A program made the position numbers and the translations under genes. 64,000 bases of DNA from Mucilaginibacter endophyticus. Lineage in GTDB: Bacteria; Bacteroidota; Bacteroidia; Sphingobacteriales; Sphingobacteriaceae. This document shows positions 27,723 to 38,658 of the stretch, one piece after another. How positions within the stretch are numbered: the stretch's first letter is position 1; every line of letters begins with the position of its first letter. The stretch is from contig NZ_QPCG01000001.1 in assembly GCF_003351025.1 (NCBI RefSeq), positions 255,949-319,948 of the forward strand, read 5' to 3'. The notes below the pieces were generated by a model. The model was not told the DNA's origin. It did no database searches and saw only the letters and a list, made by a program, of their open reading frames with translations.

Positions 27723-27730
27723 CAAAGATA
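27723..27730 (-). promoter_or_regulatory. Candidate -7 box before the OmpH-like gene
   Basis: Minus-strand TATCTTTG matches TAnnTTTG and lies 32 nt upstream of the ATG. No TTG at the usual -33 spacing was found. Confidence 0.5.
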
Positions 27731-28005
27731 ATCTTTCAGAGCAAGTATCCTAATCGGATGTGCAGATAATATGAAGTGGCAATGGTATTGACGACTTGCG
27801 CAATTAATTGCAGATTTCATAAAAATAAGAATCCTCTAAACCTTTTAAAGTATTCTCCGTAATAGGGTGTGATTTAATAATAGTTTATTTTATTTCTTAA
27901 ATGATTTAAAAAGTAAATTAAAATTAAACATTTTTCAAATATCTTTTTAAAAGGTCTCCCTAAGCCGCGCAATTGATCTCCTGAATAATTAAAACTATTT
28001 TGAAT

Positions 28006-28689
28006 ATGAAGAAGCTGTTTTTATTGCCGCTTTTGGTATTTGCGCTGGGTAAAAGTTCAAAGGCTCAGAATGCTAACTGGCGCGATCAGGTAACCAATCA
28101 GAAATCACTGCACTTTAGTGTGGGTACACAAGGGGTAGGAGCCGAGTTTGCATACGGCGTTTTACCCAAAATGTCGTTACGGTTAGGGGCTAATATTATA
28201 CCGGTGTCGGCCGATAATGTTTTCAGTGTTTCGGGGTTCAACGCCAACTCAAAGATGTCGGCCAATTTCTCCAATATCCATTTACTTGCCGATTTTATTC
28301 CGTTTAAAAGCGCTCCCGGTTTTAGACTGGTTGGCGGCGCCGGTTATTTTATTAACGCGAAAGGTAACATAGCGGTACAACCTAAAGACAATTACACCTA
28401 TGGGGATATCGTATTAAATAACGAAGAAGTTGGCAACCTTAACATGAATGTTAACTGGAGAGGTTTTGCACCATACGCTGGTATAGGTTTATTAAAGCCT
28501 TTTTCAAATCGCACGTTTAACGTTAACCTTGATTTAGGTACTTATTTTCTGAAACAACCAGATGCCAATATTACTGCCTCAGGTATTCTTTCGGGCAATA
28601 CCAGTCAATCGGCGCAATTGCAGCAAAATTTGAAAGGGTACCGGTTTTTACCCGTGGTTCAACTAAACTTCAATTTTAGAATACAATAG
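28006..28689 (+). CDS. Outer-membrane beta-barrel protein, unknown function
   Basis: Residues 1-20 are a signal peptide (MKKLFLLPLLVFALGKSSKA, cleaved before QNA). The rest shows alternating hydrophobic/polar strands typical of a small porin-like barrel, such as SLHFSVGTQGVGAEFAYGV and VVQLNFNFRIQ at the C-terminus. The final NFRIQ strand fits insertion by the Bam machinery. I start at the ATG at 28006; a TTG at 28000 adds two residues. It is followed after 8 nt by a lipoprotein gene, so the pair probably forms one envelope unit. Function unknown. Confidence 0.8.
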   Translation: MKKLFLLPLLVFALGKSSKAQNANWRDQVTNQKSLHFSVGTQGVGAEFAYGVLPKMSLRLGANIIPVSADNVFSVSGFNANSKMSANFSNIHLLADFIPFKSAPGFRLVGGAGYFINAKGNIAVQPKDNYTYGDIVLNNEEVGNLNMNVNWRGFAPYAGIGLLKPFSNRTFNVNLDLGTYFLKQPDANITASGILSGNTSQSAQLQQNLKGYRFLPVVQLNFNFRIQ

Positions 28690-28697
28690 ACACTATT

Positions 28698-29441
28698 ATG
28701 ATTATGGAAAATATAAAGAAATTGCTTTTTGTGTTGTTGCTGCTATCCGGGGCTTGTAAAAAACCAACCGAAGATCTTAAAATAGTAGTAGATACTAATG
28801 TAATAAAATATACCGCGCTCATCCATGTTACCGATGCCTCAAACCCGGAGGCGGTGCTCAAAAGCGGTACTTTAAGTGTAAGTGGTGATAATGCCGATGA
28901 TATTTATGAAATATCGGGCAACAAGCAGTTTAATATCAATAATGGCGTAATTACCATTGGTCCTGGCCCTGCCGCTGTGCCTTTGGCAGGCAAGCCTGAA
29001 ACTTATTCGGTACAGGTAAAGGTACCAGGTTATAATACGGTAAGTAAATCGATAAGTTTTGCAGCTGATCAAAAACAGCAGGTGGTAGATGTGTCGCTAT
29101 CCAAAGCAGGTACGGTTAACAGTGCCCCTGTAATACAAAAGCCGTTGCCTGTTTATGATCCGGTGAGTTTAAACTTTACCGGCACGTGTTCCTCAAGCCC
29201 CGACCTGGTAATACGCCCGAGTATGTATGTGTTTTTCAGAGAAACAGGATCAGGGACGGTTTATCAATATCTTGGATACATGGAAAGCGGTAATATGACC
29301 GCTACAGCGTTGAAAAAAGGAGAGACCTATGATTTTCAGGTTACTTATGACGGCCAGAATTACGGTACCACCCAACAAATCAACAATGAAAGCGAAAGCC
29401 TGACCATAAATATGGGATCGGCTATTTGTAATAACTTTTAG
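28698..29441 (+). CDS. Hypothetical lipoprotein with beta-sandwich repeats
   Basis: Lipobox LSGAC with Cys20 as the lipidated residue, preceded by a hydrophobic helix. The mature part is rich in Thr, Ser, Val and Gly with strand-like patterns (TALIHVTDASNPEAVL, YSVQVKVPGYNTVSKS), suggesting one or two Ig-like folds. CKKP after the cysteine is a common Bacteroidota start; no surface-export acidic signal is evident. It begins 8 nt after the barrel gene and ends 20 nt before a terminator, so the two form a bicistronic operon. No known family was recognised. Confidence 0.75.
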   Translation: MIMENIKKLLFVLLLLSGACKKPTEDLKIVVDTNVIKYTALIHVTDASNPEAVLKSGTLSVSGDNADDIYEISGNKQFNINNGVITIGPGPAAVPLAGKPETYSVQVKVPGYNTVSKSISFAADQKQQVVDVSLSKAGTVNSAPVIQKPLPVYDPVSLNFTGTCSSSPDLVIRPSMYVFFRETGSGTVYQYLGYMESGNMTATALKKGETYDFQVTYDGQNYGTTQQINNESESLTINMGSAICNNF

Positions 29442-29461
29442 GTGAGGAACGATAGGTGTTT

Positions 29462-29498
29462 AGCCGCTACCGGCCATAAGATGGGTAGCGGCTTTTTG
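29462..29498 (+). terminator. Terminator of the barrel/lipoprotein operon
   Basis: A 10-bp stem (AGCCGCTACC, 29462-29471, with GGTAGCGGCT, 29484-29493) is followed by TTTTTG. Confidence 0.88.
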
Positions 29499-29500
29499 TT

Positions 29501-29589
29501 TCTGAACCAGGATTAAACGGATTTCTCCGACTTATGGATTTTATATTGCAACTCCAGCAACGGTCAAAATCCCCTCAATCTATCTTCAG
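29501..29589. repeat. CTGAACC-type repeat element, copy B
   Basis: It begins TCTGAACCAGGATTAAACGG and matches copy A (26352 onward) over about 28 nt with few differences. A degenerate right end (AATCTATCTTCAG, ending 29589) is present. It starts 3 nt after the terminator T-run upstream of gyrB. Confidence 0.6.
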
Positions 29590-29672
29590 TTATCAATCGC
29601 GATATTCATCCCAAATCTATTCCACAACGGTACTTTTATCCACAAATAATCGTTAATACGGGGTATTTTTTG

Positions 29673-29680
29673 TAATTTTG
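29673..29680 (+). promoter_or_regulatory. Candidate -7 box before gyrB
   Basis: TAATTTTG matches TAnnTTTG exactly and lies 22 nt before the gyrB ATG. The upstream element is weak (GTTA, with 17 nt between). Confidence 0.55.
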
Positions 29681-29696
29681 AAGATTGTTTCATTAA

Positions 29697-31661
<1,965 letters not shown>

Positions 31662-31711
31662 GCAACGCCCCCCAATCCCTTAAATGGGGAGGGATAGTTG
31701 ATATATTTTTT

Positions 31712-31745
31712 AAGGCCTGCTTCTTTTGAAGCGGGCCTTTTTGTT
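31712..31745 (+). terminator. Terminator after gyrB
   Basis: A 12-bp stem with one G-T wobble (AAGGCCTGCTTC with GAAGCGGGCCTT, 31712-31723 and 31728-31739) runs into TTTTTG. Confidence 0.88.
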
Positions 31746-31784
31746 GGAACTCGCCCGCCCCCGCTTGGTTTTCAGTGGGGCCTC

Positions 31785-34586
31785 TTAAATCTTTATCAGT
31801 TTGCCATTATAAACTACTTTGCCATTTAGTTCAATGGTATAAATATAAACACCTGCAACAAGTTTTACCGGGATGGTGTTTTGTAGCTCGTTAAAGCTTT
31901 TAACTGTGTTTAACTTACCATCGCTACCGTATAATTTAAACTCGTAGTTATTGATGTCGCCGCTCAGGATATTGATTTGCCCGGCAACAGGGTTAGGGTA
32001 AATTACAAACTGGTTCGGCTGTAAATAAGTGGCATCGGCAATGTTGGAGTAAATAATATCACCTGCGGTGGTGGTAAGCTTTGCCCGGTAATATTGTTTT
32101 CCCTGCCGGGGATTATTATCGGTGTACTGGTAACTAATCGATGTGGTAAGTGGTATAGTGTTTAAAGTATAGTATTTGCCCGCGGAGGTTGTTTTTTCGA
32201 GAGCGATGGATTTAAGATTATAAACGCTACCTAATTGTAGGTTGAGCACTATAGCATTGTTAACCACATTTGCCAGTAATGTTTTTACATAGCAGCCAAC
32301 GCCTTGTGTAGTAGCATCAATTGTGTAGCTTTTTATACCTTCAAAGCCATTACCGGTAGCACTCACGGCAAAATAGGTTGAGGTTTGTTGCTGCGCGGAT
32401 ACAATAATACTGGTATCGGTAGTTGAGGCTAACTTTTGTAACAGGTTGTCTTTAATAGTATAAACGGTATAGTTTGTACTGCCAGGTTGAGGTTTCCATT
32501 GCAGCAGGGTGCCGGTGCTACAATTATAACCAACATCAAGGGTAAGTGGTTTAGAGATGCTGAATTCGCCGCTTATAAAAGTCTGGTCGCCGATAACCAT
32601 TTTAAGCATGGCTTTAGTGAAAACATCGGGTGTCGCCCAGGTATAGTAGCGGTTTTTTAAGGTAGCGTTACTTATGGCTTGCCAGGTAAGGCCATGATCA
32701 AAGCTGACACTTATTGTACCCGATGTTGCGTTGAATGAGCTTTGCCACCTCAGATAATTATCCTCGCGGGCAAAAAGCTGGTCGCCGGCTGATGGGTAGA
32801 TCCATTCAAACCGGTTTGCCATGGTCTCCTGGTGGGTAACATAGAACTTTTGCGTGCTGGCCGTAACCTGGCTGCCTTTAACATGTACTATATATATACC
32901 CGCTGTCGGGTTTTGTAAACTCACCTGCTCTGTATTGTTCAGGGTATCTACTTGTCTTTTTGCCGGAGCAGACAATGAATCGGCAGAAGGGAAACTGCTG
33001 AGTACCCATGGCAAAATTTCCTGACCGGATGGTGTGCTGACGCTAAGGTCGAGGTCATTGATTAATGCCCTTGGCGCATTGAGGGCTGCAGCCGGATCAT
33101 TCCATGCTAATGAAATTTTAAGCTCCCTGCAGTTTGAGGGTACGGTTATATTGTAATTCATTTGCGTGTTATTGCTCACGGAGCCGGAAGAAAAGCGCTT
33201 ATCATTAATAGTGCGTAAAGCTTCAAGCGCATTCAATGAGCCAAAGCCCGTTTTATGCTGCGGCCCCTGTGGCCCAATCTCATCCGCCGAGTTGATGAGT
33301 ATGCTTTTTATCAATGCGGCAGAGGGTAACTGTTTAAATTGTGTTTTATAGGCCTGTTGCAGCAAAGCAACCGTGCCCGATACCAGGGCGGCTGCACCAG
33401 AGGTGCCATCCTCACCATCGGCTATCAGTTCGGGTTTAATGCGGCCATCATACGTTGGCCCCGCCGAGCTTAAGGACTCAGGATTGCCCATTCTGTCGGT
33501 TCCACCTACCACTAATACATTTTTGGCCTGCTTAAAATCGCCAGATAGGTTGGCCACTCCGTTTATACCGCTGTAAACACCGCTTTCGGGTGCCGAAGTG
33601 CCAACATTGCCAGATGAAAATACATGTACCAGCGAGTCGGTTTCAAAGATCTGCTGATCATAGGCCGCGCTTTCGGGGCCGTAATAGTTTTCAATGCCCG
33701 TACCATAAGAGTGGTTTTGCACCGAGATATTGTACGATTTAAAAATGGCAGTGCTATCCGGCATTAATTGTTCAAATGACGATGAGGTGAAGTTTACCTT
33801 AGGTGCAACTCCTAAGCCTTTAATGTATGAGTTGCCGTTGCCGCCTATTAGTGTTGCCATAGTGGTAGCATGGCCCGAAGTGATATCAGATGTTTTAAAT
33901 GATTTGAAGCTGCGGCCTAAAAGGTCGAGGTCATTGTCGTAGCGGTTTTCTTTTACAGAGACATTAATGCCGGACCCTGTTATGTCCGGGAAATTAGCCC
34001 CTATGGCCGACATGGTATTTAAGCCAAGATCGATATCACTAATGGCAAGTTCTTCATGAGGCCGGCGCGCCTCGGTAGCGAATAATATATAATCCTGCTG
34101 TAGTAACGCCGGAAGGTTTTCTAATTTGATATTGAGATGTATAAGGTTGCCAGTTTGGCTGGTAATAGTACCGGAGTTTTTGATGTGATTGATCACTGTA
34201 TCATTGGCTGCAGTAACTGTAACCTCAATGGCTTGTGTGCGTGCCGGATGTTGTTTCCAGTTTTTCGCCAGGTTATCAGAAGCTTTCCATAGTGGGGCGG
34301 CAGGGCTGGTACTGATGACGTTAGCATCGCCATTGATGGCCGAGACCGACGATACAATGTAATAGTTGTAGGATATGCGTTTGGTGATGTTGTATTTCCG
34401 GCTATCAATATGTGCCGGGTCTTTAAACTTAACGAGGTAGTATTGTTTTGATGTAGTATTTTGGGGAGCGGAAACAGATGTCTTATAAATGGAGTTGATA
34501 GCATCATCGCCCATGTGTTTTTGTGACCATGACACTTTAAGGCATAAAAAAAAGAGCAATACAGTAACAGGTATTCTTTTTGTCAT
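31785..34586 (-). CDS. Secreted S8-family subtilisin-like peptidase with T9SS sorting domain
   Basis: Predicted to be exported by Sec, then across the outer membrane by the type IX system. A signal peptide ends near WSQ. The S8 domain spans about residues 175-430 with His239 (SGHATTMA), oxyanion Asn327 (SSGNVG) and Ser396 (GTSGAAA). The catalytic Asp position (V-x-V-x-D in subtilisins) reads VSVKEN, so Glu213 replaces Asp. Beta-sandwich and fibronectin-like regions follow. The last ~75 residues are a type A sorting domain (YPNPVAGQINI to GKLIKI). I choose the ATG at 34586 because the GTG at 34610 falls inside a hairpin. Confidence 0.88.
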   Translation of the reverse strand: MTKRIPVTVLLFFLCLKVSWSQKHMGDDAINSIYKTSVSAPQNTTSKQYYLVKFKDPAHIDSRKYNITKRISYNYYIVSSVSAINGDANVISTSPAAPLWKASDNLAKNWKQHPARTQAIEVTVTAANDTVINHIKNSGTITSQTGNLIHLNIKLENLPALLQQDYILFATEARRPHEELAISDIDLGLNTMSAIGANFPDITGSGINVSVKENRYDNDLDLLGRSFKSFKTSDITSGHATTMATLIGGNGNSYIKGLGVAPKVNFTSSSFEQLMPDSTAIFKSYNISVQNHSYGTGIENYYGPESAAYDQQIFETDSLVHVFSSGNVGTSAPESGVYSGINGVANLSGDFKQAKNVLVVGGTDRMGNPESLSSAGPTYDGRIKPELIADGEDGTSGAAALVSGTVALLQQAYKTQFKQLPSAALIKSILINSADEIGPQGPQHKTGFGSLNALEALRTINDKRFSSGSVSNNTQMNYNITVPSNCRELKISLAWNDPAAALNAPRALINDLDLSVSTPSGQEILPWVLSSFPSADSLSAPAKRQVDTLNNTEQVSLQNPTAGIYIVHVKGSQVTASTQKFYVTHQETMANRFEWIYPSAGDQLFAREDNYLRWQSSFNATSGTISVSFDHGLTWQAISNATLKNRYYTWATPDVFTKAMLKMVIGDQTFISGEFSISKPLTLDVGYNCSTGTLLQWKPQPGSTNYTVYTIKDNLLQKLASTTDTSIIVSAQQQTSTYFAVSATGNGFEGIKSYTIDATTQGVGCYVKTLLANVVNNAIVLNLQLGSVYNLKSIALEKTTSAGKYYTLNTIPLTTSISYQYTDNNPRQGKQYYRAKLTTTAGDIIYSNIADATYLQPNQFVIYPNPVAGQINILSGDINNYEFKLYGSDGKLNTVKSFNELQNTIPVKLVAGVYIYTIELNGKVVYNGKLIKI

Positions 34587-34601
34587 AGGCGGTGATATGT
34601 T

Positions 34602-34646
34602 CAAAACCACTAAAGGGTTACTGCAGTGTCCCCTTTAGTGGTTTTG
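34602..34646 (-). terminator. Terminator or attenuator between the M57 and S8 protease genes
   Basis: A perfect 16-bp stem (CAAAACCACTAAAGGG, 34602-34617, with 34631-34646) encloses a 13-nt loop. The T-run lies in the arm, and the stem ends only 15 nt before the S8 start codon, too close for a separate promoter. Read-through or attenuation is implied. Confidence 0.75.
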
Positions 34647-34689
34647 ATAAAGCTATTTAGTTGAGATAGTGAAACAACTATAGGCGATA

Positions 34690-35520
34690 TTAATATAAGT
34701 AGTTTAACGCAATTTGATCGTTAGCGTTAAATGTACGGTCGGTACCGCTTGAGCATGCTAACATCCATGAACCGGCATCAGCTTTGGTTGGTGTACCGGG
34801 AATTTTGATAGCGCCAATACCGGCTGAACCTTCATTACTCCGGCTGCCCCCGCAGCTAAAGGCGCGGTTCATATAATCGGTATGGCGGAAACCGATGCAA
34901 TGGCCAAGTTCGTGCTGGATAACGGAAGTTACATAACCCAGATCAGGGTTTGCACCGTAAGCCTGCTCATTGGTATTCATCTGAATTTGATTATACGGGT
35001 TGCCCGATGAGGTAGGGAAGCCCGATGAGCCTAAGGTGATGTAACCACCACTTGGCCCCTGGTTAAAGCCAATGATCTGGATTGCGCCTCCGCTGCTTAC
35101 CATTTGAAACTTAAGGGTAAGGTTTAACGCATTATAACGCGCAACCGCGGCGGTAGCCGCGTTAAGGTAAACAGTAGGTAAGTTTGAAACCGACACGGTT
35201 ACCGTTCTGGGCAGGTTTTTAACCAGGTTGGTGGTACGGTACTGCTCAACATCGGCAATTCTTAAGGTAGGGCTGGTGCTCGCTTCTGATAAATTGGCCT
35301 GGGTTAAAAGGATATCGCCTTCAACAAGATAGCCGTCGCCCTGTTTACGCACTTCATCGGTACTGAAGCCTAAGTTTGAAATAGTTTTCAGCACATCATC
35401 CGGAATTGCCGTTTGGCTGGTAGTTGTGGTTTTTGCTCCTTTGTCTTTTGAGCATGAGAATAGTACACAGGCACTCACGATCACGCTTAGCCCGACCCCT
35501 AATAATAGTTTTCTTTTCAT
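34690..35520 (-). CDS. M57-family zinc metalloprotease lipoprotein
   Basis: Lipoprotein signal with Cys23 (LFSC) as the probable lipidated residue. The zinc site is HELGHCIGFRH, giving His203, Glu204, His207 and His213, as in the dual-action HEIGH (M57) family. A Met-containing turn (SWMLAC) follows. The upstream domain (TVTVSVSNLPTVYLNAATAA) is typical of this family. Predicted to act in the periplasm or at the outer membrane. It is read in the same direction as the S8 gene 103 nt downstream. Substrate unknown. Confidence 0.87.
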   Translation of the reverse strand: MKRKLLLGVGLSVIVSACVLFSCSKDKGAKTTTTSQTAIPDDVLKTISNLGFSTDEVRKQGDGYLVEGDILLTQANLSEASTSPTLRIADVEQYRTTNLVKNLPRTVTVSVSNLPTVYLNAATAAVARYNALNLTLKFQMVSSGGAIQIIGFNQGPSGGYITLGSSGFPTSSGNPYNQIQMNTNEQAYGANPDLGYVTSVIQHELGHCIGFRHTDYMNRAFSCGGSRSNEGSAGIGAIKIPGTPTKADAGSWMLACSSGTDRTFNANDQIALNYLY

Positions 35521-35797
35521 CGTTTTAGTTACGTTTAGATGTAAATGAAGAATAAAATTTTCAGCAACTGGCCAGTGCTATTAACCTATACGCAATATGT
35601 AAATAAAAGGTTATTTGGTTATTAATATAAAATTACAAAAAAGTATTCTTTTAAAGAATTATTGTCTTTCTTTTTAGTTTATATAGAAATTATAATTGCT
35701 AATGGTTGTATTGCTCGAACTATAGATCGGTTTTAACTAAAGGTGTACTAAAGATTGGATGGGGTAATGGACAATTGTTATCAGGCCTACAGGCCAG
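35521..35797. other. AT-rich intergenic region upstream of the M57 gene
   Basis: These 277 nt lie between two minus-strand protease genes and should contain the M57 promoter. I see no exact TAnnTTTG box, terminator or repeat. Confidence 0.35.
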
Positions 35798-36262
35798 TTA
35801 TGTAGCAAGATGCATAATTCGGCGTTTAGCTGATCGCGGCTTACTTAATTTTACTGCATGTTTTCCGTAATCAATAACAGCTTTATATTTCATTAAAATA
35901 TCGCCGCCCAAAACGCCTAATACCTGCGGATGGCCCATTTGTTCATAAGCGCTATTAATGGTGGAGAGGTCAAGCACGGCTGCTTCAAATTCGGCGATTG
36001 GTAGTTCGCCAATGTACATGTCGCTTACCGTTGCCGTGAAAGATTCCATAGTATTGGTGCCAAGCCCGGTTGAGAGCTTTTCGGTGGCCAGTATGTTCAT
36101 GGTTTCATTGGCTTCTGTTAATGAGGTTTGATCAAAAGCGGTTTTAGACGCGCCGGTATCCAGTACCATAATAAAGGCTTTACCAAACAAGGTGATTTCA
36201 ATCAGCGGATGAAAACCATCGCCATGCAGATCGATGATTTGTAAAGGAACAGATATAATCAT
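35798..36262 (-). CDS. Retropepsin-like aspartic protease (clan AA)
   Basis: A single-lobe aspartic protease of retroviral fold that would need to dimerise. The active site DTGAS is at residues 35-39 (FIMVLDTGASKTAF), and the hydrophobic-hydrophobic-Gly strand near the end is VLGVLGGDILMKY. No signal peptide or membrane segment is seen, so it should be cytoplasmic. Length (154 aa) suits the bacterial retropepsin-like group. It is the third protease of a different class in this stretch. Function unknown. Confidence 0.85.
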   Translation of the reverse strand: MIISVPLQIIDLHGDGFHPLIEITLFGKAFIMVLDTGASKTAFDQTSLTEANETMNILATEKLSTGLGTNTMESFTATVSDMYIGELPIAEFEAAVLDLSTINSAYEQMGHPQVLGVLGGDILMKYKAVIDYGKHAVKLSKPRSAKRRIMHLAT

Positions 36263-36310
36263 GGTAGGTGTGAAAATTACGAATTACAAATGTGCAGATT
36301 AAAGCAGTGG

Positions 36311-36360
36311 ATTCAAACAGAAAAGCCCCGGCTTGCTGACCGGGGCTTTTCTGTTTGAAT
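36311..36360 (-). terminator. 21-bp perfect terminator after tamL
   Basis: A perfect 21-bp stem (36311-36331 with 36340-36360) contains a GC core (GCCCCGG/CCGGGGC) and A/T-rich outer arms. It lies 11 nt after the tamL stop on the minus strand. Confidence 0.9.
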
Positions 36361-36371
36361 GTTATGTTAAG

Positions 36372-38654
36372 TTAGAACGGATATCCAATGGCAAGGTTAA
36401 ATACGCTGCGGTTAAAGTTAAAATCCCAACGTGGTTCATTGGCACGTACGTATGGTGTACGTAAGGGGATACCCAGATCGGTACGTAACACCAATACCGT
36501 TAAATCAAACCTTAAACCAAAACCACAGTCGACAGCGAAATCATTATAAAATTTATTACTGAACACTGCTCCGGGTTGTTGGCTATTTGAGTGCAGCAAC
36601 CAAATGTTACCTGCATCAACAAATAATGCACCCCGTACAATACTGAACAGTTTAGGCCTGTATTCAACGTTAGCTTCTATTTTGATATCGCCCGATTCAT
36701 CTGCCAGGAAACCACCGGTACCTACACCGGTTTGCGGATCAAATGAACCCGGTCCTATAGCTCTTGCCCTAAACCCCCGTAAGCTGTTTGGTCCGCCTAT
36801 GAAAAACTGCTGACTGTATGGTAACTGTGTAGAGTTGCCATAAGGTAAACCAACGCCAACTATAAATCTTGTGGCCACAGTACTGTTTGGTCCGGTTTTA
36901 TGGAAATACCTGATTTCGTTTTCCAACTTTACAAACTGGTTAAATATAGCCCCGAAAAGTTTTTTGGGCTTGCCGCCCGCGCTATCGGCCCCGGTTACTA
37001 AGCCATATATGTTGTTGGAGAGGGTAACTTTACCATTGTAGTAAAATGTGTTGGTACGATAATCCTCGTTGGTATTGGTAAAGGTATAGCTGTAGCTTGG
37101 GCCTAATATAAATTGCTTGTCGATAACGTGTTTTAAAGCAGGATTAACAGGGCCGTTGGCAGGGTTAATACTCGCTTTATATTCGTCAGATACGCTTAGC
37201 GGATTTACGAACTGAAAGTTGATCAAGTTAAGCTCATGTGAACGGTGCTCCGTTTCGCGCCATTGGTAACCAAATGATAGGTTATAGGAATTTAGGTTAT
37301 ACAGTTTTTGACGGTTTACAATGGAGTAGCCCAGGCTTAAGTTTGTATGCGGAATATAGGCATCGGCTGCTTTAGGATATATCGGCCCTATAAAGCGGGG
37401 CCAGGAAAGTGTGGTTTGAATACCAGCCTGGTATACGTTATAACCGGAGTTTTGTCCACCCGCTTGGACGTCGGTACTTCCAAAAAGTGTTATTTTTAAA
37501 GATTCTGCTCCTTTAAAGGCATTACGGTTAAGCCAGTTAAGGTTTACCTGCGTACCGGTAAAGTTGGCCGATGTTGTGCGACCCAGCACATCAAGCGAGA
37601 GTGATTTCTTTTTGTATTGAGTTAAAAAGTAGTAAACATCCAGTTTTGATGAATCGGCAGATACATCCTCAAACCTGTTTTTTACAAATTTGTAAGGGCC
37701 GAGGTTAATGAAGCGGTTAAGTGAGTTGTTATGTGCGGTACGGTTATAAACCTGACCAGGACGCATCAACACTGTATTGGCAAAAGTATAGGTATGCACC
37801 GTATTGCGGCGCTCAACAATATTATACCATTTATAAAAAACGGCTTTATCCTTCATCAGCGAAGTATCCCTTAATGAGTAGCTTGGATAAACGTAAATGT
37901 TGTTGATGGTATAAATATTTTGCGCGCGCCCAGGGGTCTCATTTTTTACAGCCACAAATATATCAACCTGGTGACCGGCTATGGTACTATCCACGTGCAT
38001 GATCAAGTCTTCGGGCGAGAAGTAATAAAAGCCTTCTTCCTTCAATCTTGCGTCAATCCGCAGGCGCTCGGTTTTTATAACATCAAGATTGTATTTATCA
38101 CCAACCTTTAACAGTGTTTTTGCCGATGTTCCTGTAACAGCTGTATCTATAGTCCGGTTACCGGGTGGAAATACCACTTTCCTGATTTTATATCCCGGTC
38201 CGGTTACTGCCGTATAAACCGCCTTGGCAACTTTTGATGTTGGTTTTTTGCTTACTGTATCCCCGCTTACCTGTGCCTGGAAATAGCTTTCATTTTGCAG
38301 CCTGTTTTGGAGGATCTTGCTGTTTTGATCAAGGTTTACAGAAGTGATAAGCACAGGTGGCTCGCCTTTTTTATTAAGCCAGTGGGCAAGGCCTTTAGTT
38401 TTATTGGTTTTAGTTTTAAAGTACAGCCATAATTTAAAACGCATTCCTAATATGGTACTATTGGGTACAGGTCGTAATAAAGCGCCAAGTTCTTCGCTAA
38501 GGGCGTTCTTTTCGCTCTTTTTCAAAACCGAATCTTTGATCACTACCTCGCCGCCTGTGTATAACTTTTGGCCCGGCGCCAAAAACTTAGTGGTACTGCA
38601 GGCACTCAGTAAAACACATGATGAAAGCAGTATATATTTTAAATGTTTGGTCAT
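36372..38654 (-). CDS. tamL: TamA-like outer-membrane assembly lipoprotein (TamL)
   Basis: Omp85-family protein thought to work with TamB in outer-membrane assembly. Lipobox LLSAC gives Cys19 as the lipidated residue, the Bacteroidota TamL feature that TamA of Proteobacteria lacks. POTRA-like segments (about 50-380) precede a 16-strand bacterial surface antigen barrel. FFIGGPNSLRGFRARAIGPG is the conserved loop-6 motif (GGPNSLRGFRAR) and the protein ends in Phe (NLAIGYPF). I start at the ATG at 38654, 4 nt after the tamB stop. An upstream in-frame extension would lie inside tamB. Confidence 0.9.
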   Translation of the reverse strand: MTKHLKYILLSSCVLLSACSTTKFLAPGQKLYTGGEVVIKDSVLKKSEKNALSEELGALLRPVPNSTILGMRFKLWLYFKTKTNKTKGLAHWLNKKGEPPVLITSVNLDQNSKILQNRLQNESYFQAQVSGDTVSKKPTSKVAKAVYTAVTGPGYKIRKVVFPPGNRTIDTAVTGTSAKTLLKVGDKYNLDVIKTERLRIDARLKEEGFYYFSPEDLIMHVDSTIAGHQVDIFVAVKNETPGRAQNIYTINNIYVYPSYSLRDTSLMKDKAVFYKWYNIVERRNTVHTYTFANTVLMRPGQVYNRTAHNNSLNRFINLGPYKFVKNRFEDVSADSSKLDVYYFLTQYKKKSLSLDVLGRTTSANFTGTQVNLNWLNRNAFKGAESLKITLFGSTDVQAGGQNSGYNVYQAGIQTTLSWPRFIGPIYPKAADAYIPHTNLSLGYSIVNRQKLYNLNSYNLSFGYQWRETEHRSHELNLINFQFVNPLSVSDEYKASINPANGPVNPALKHVIDKQFILGPSYSYTFTNTNEDYRTNTFYYNGKVTLSNNIYGLVTGADSAGGKPKKLFGAIFNQFVKLENEIRYFHKTGPNSTVATRFIVGVGLPYGNSTQLPYSQQFFIGGPNSLRGFRARAIGPGSFDPQTGVGTGGFLADESGDIKIEANVEYRPKLFSIVRGALFVDAGNIWLLHSNSQQPGAVFSNKFYNDFAVDCGFGLRFDLTVLVLRTDLGIPLRTPYVRANEPRWDFNFNRSVFNLAIGYPF

Positions 38655-38658
38655 GGGC

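Noticed and set aside
34587..34610. GTG start for the S8 protease at 34610
   Set aside because: It falls inside a perfect 16-bp hairpin arm, and the signal peptide begins naturally at the ATG at 34586.
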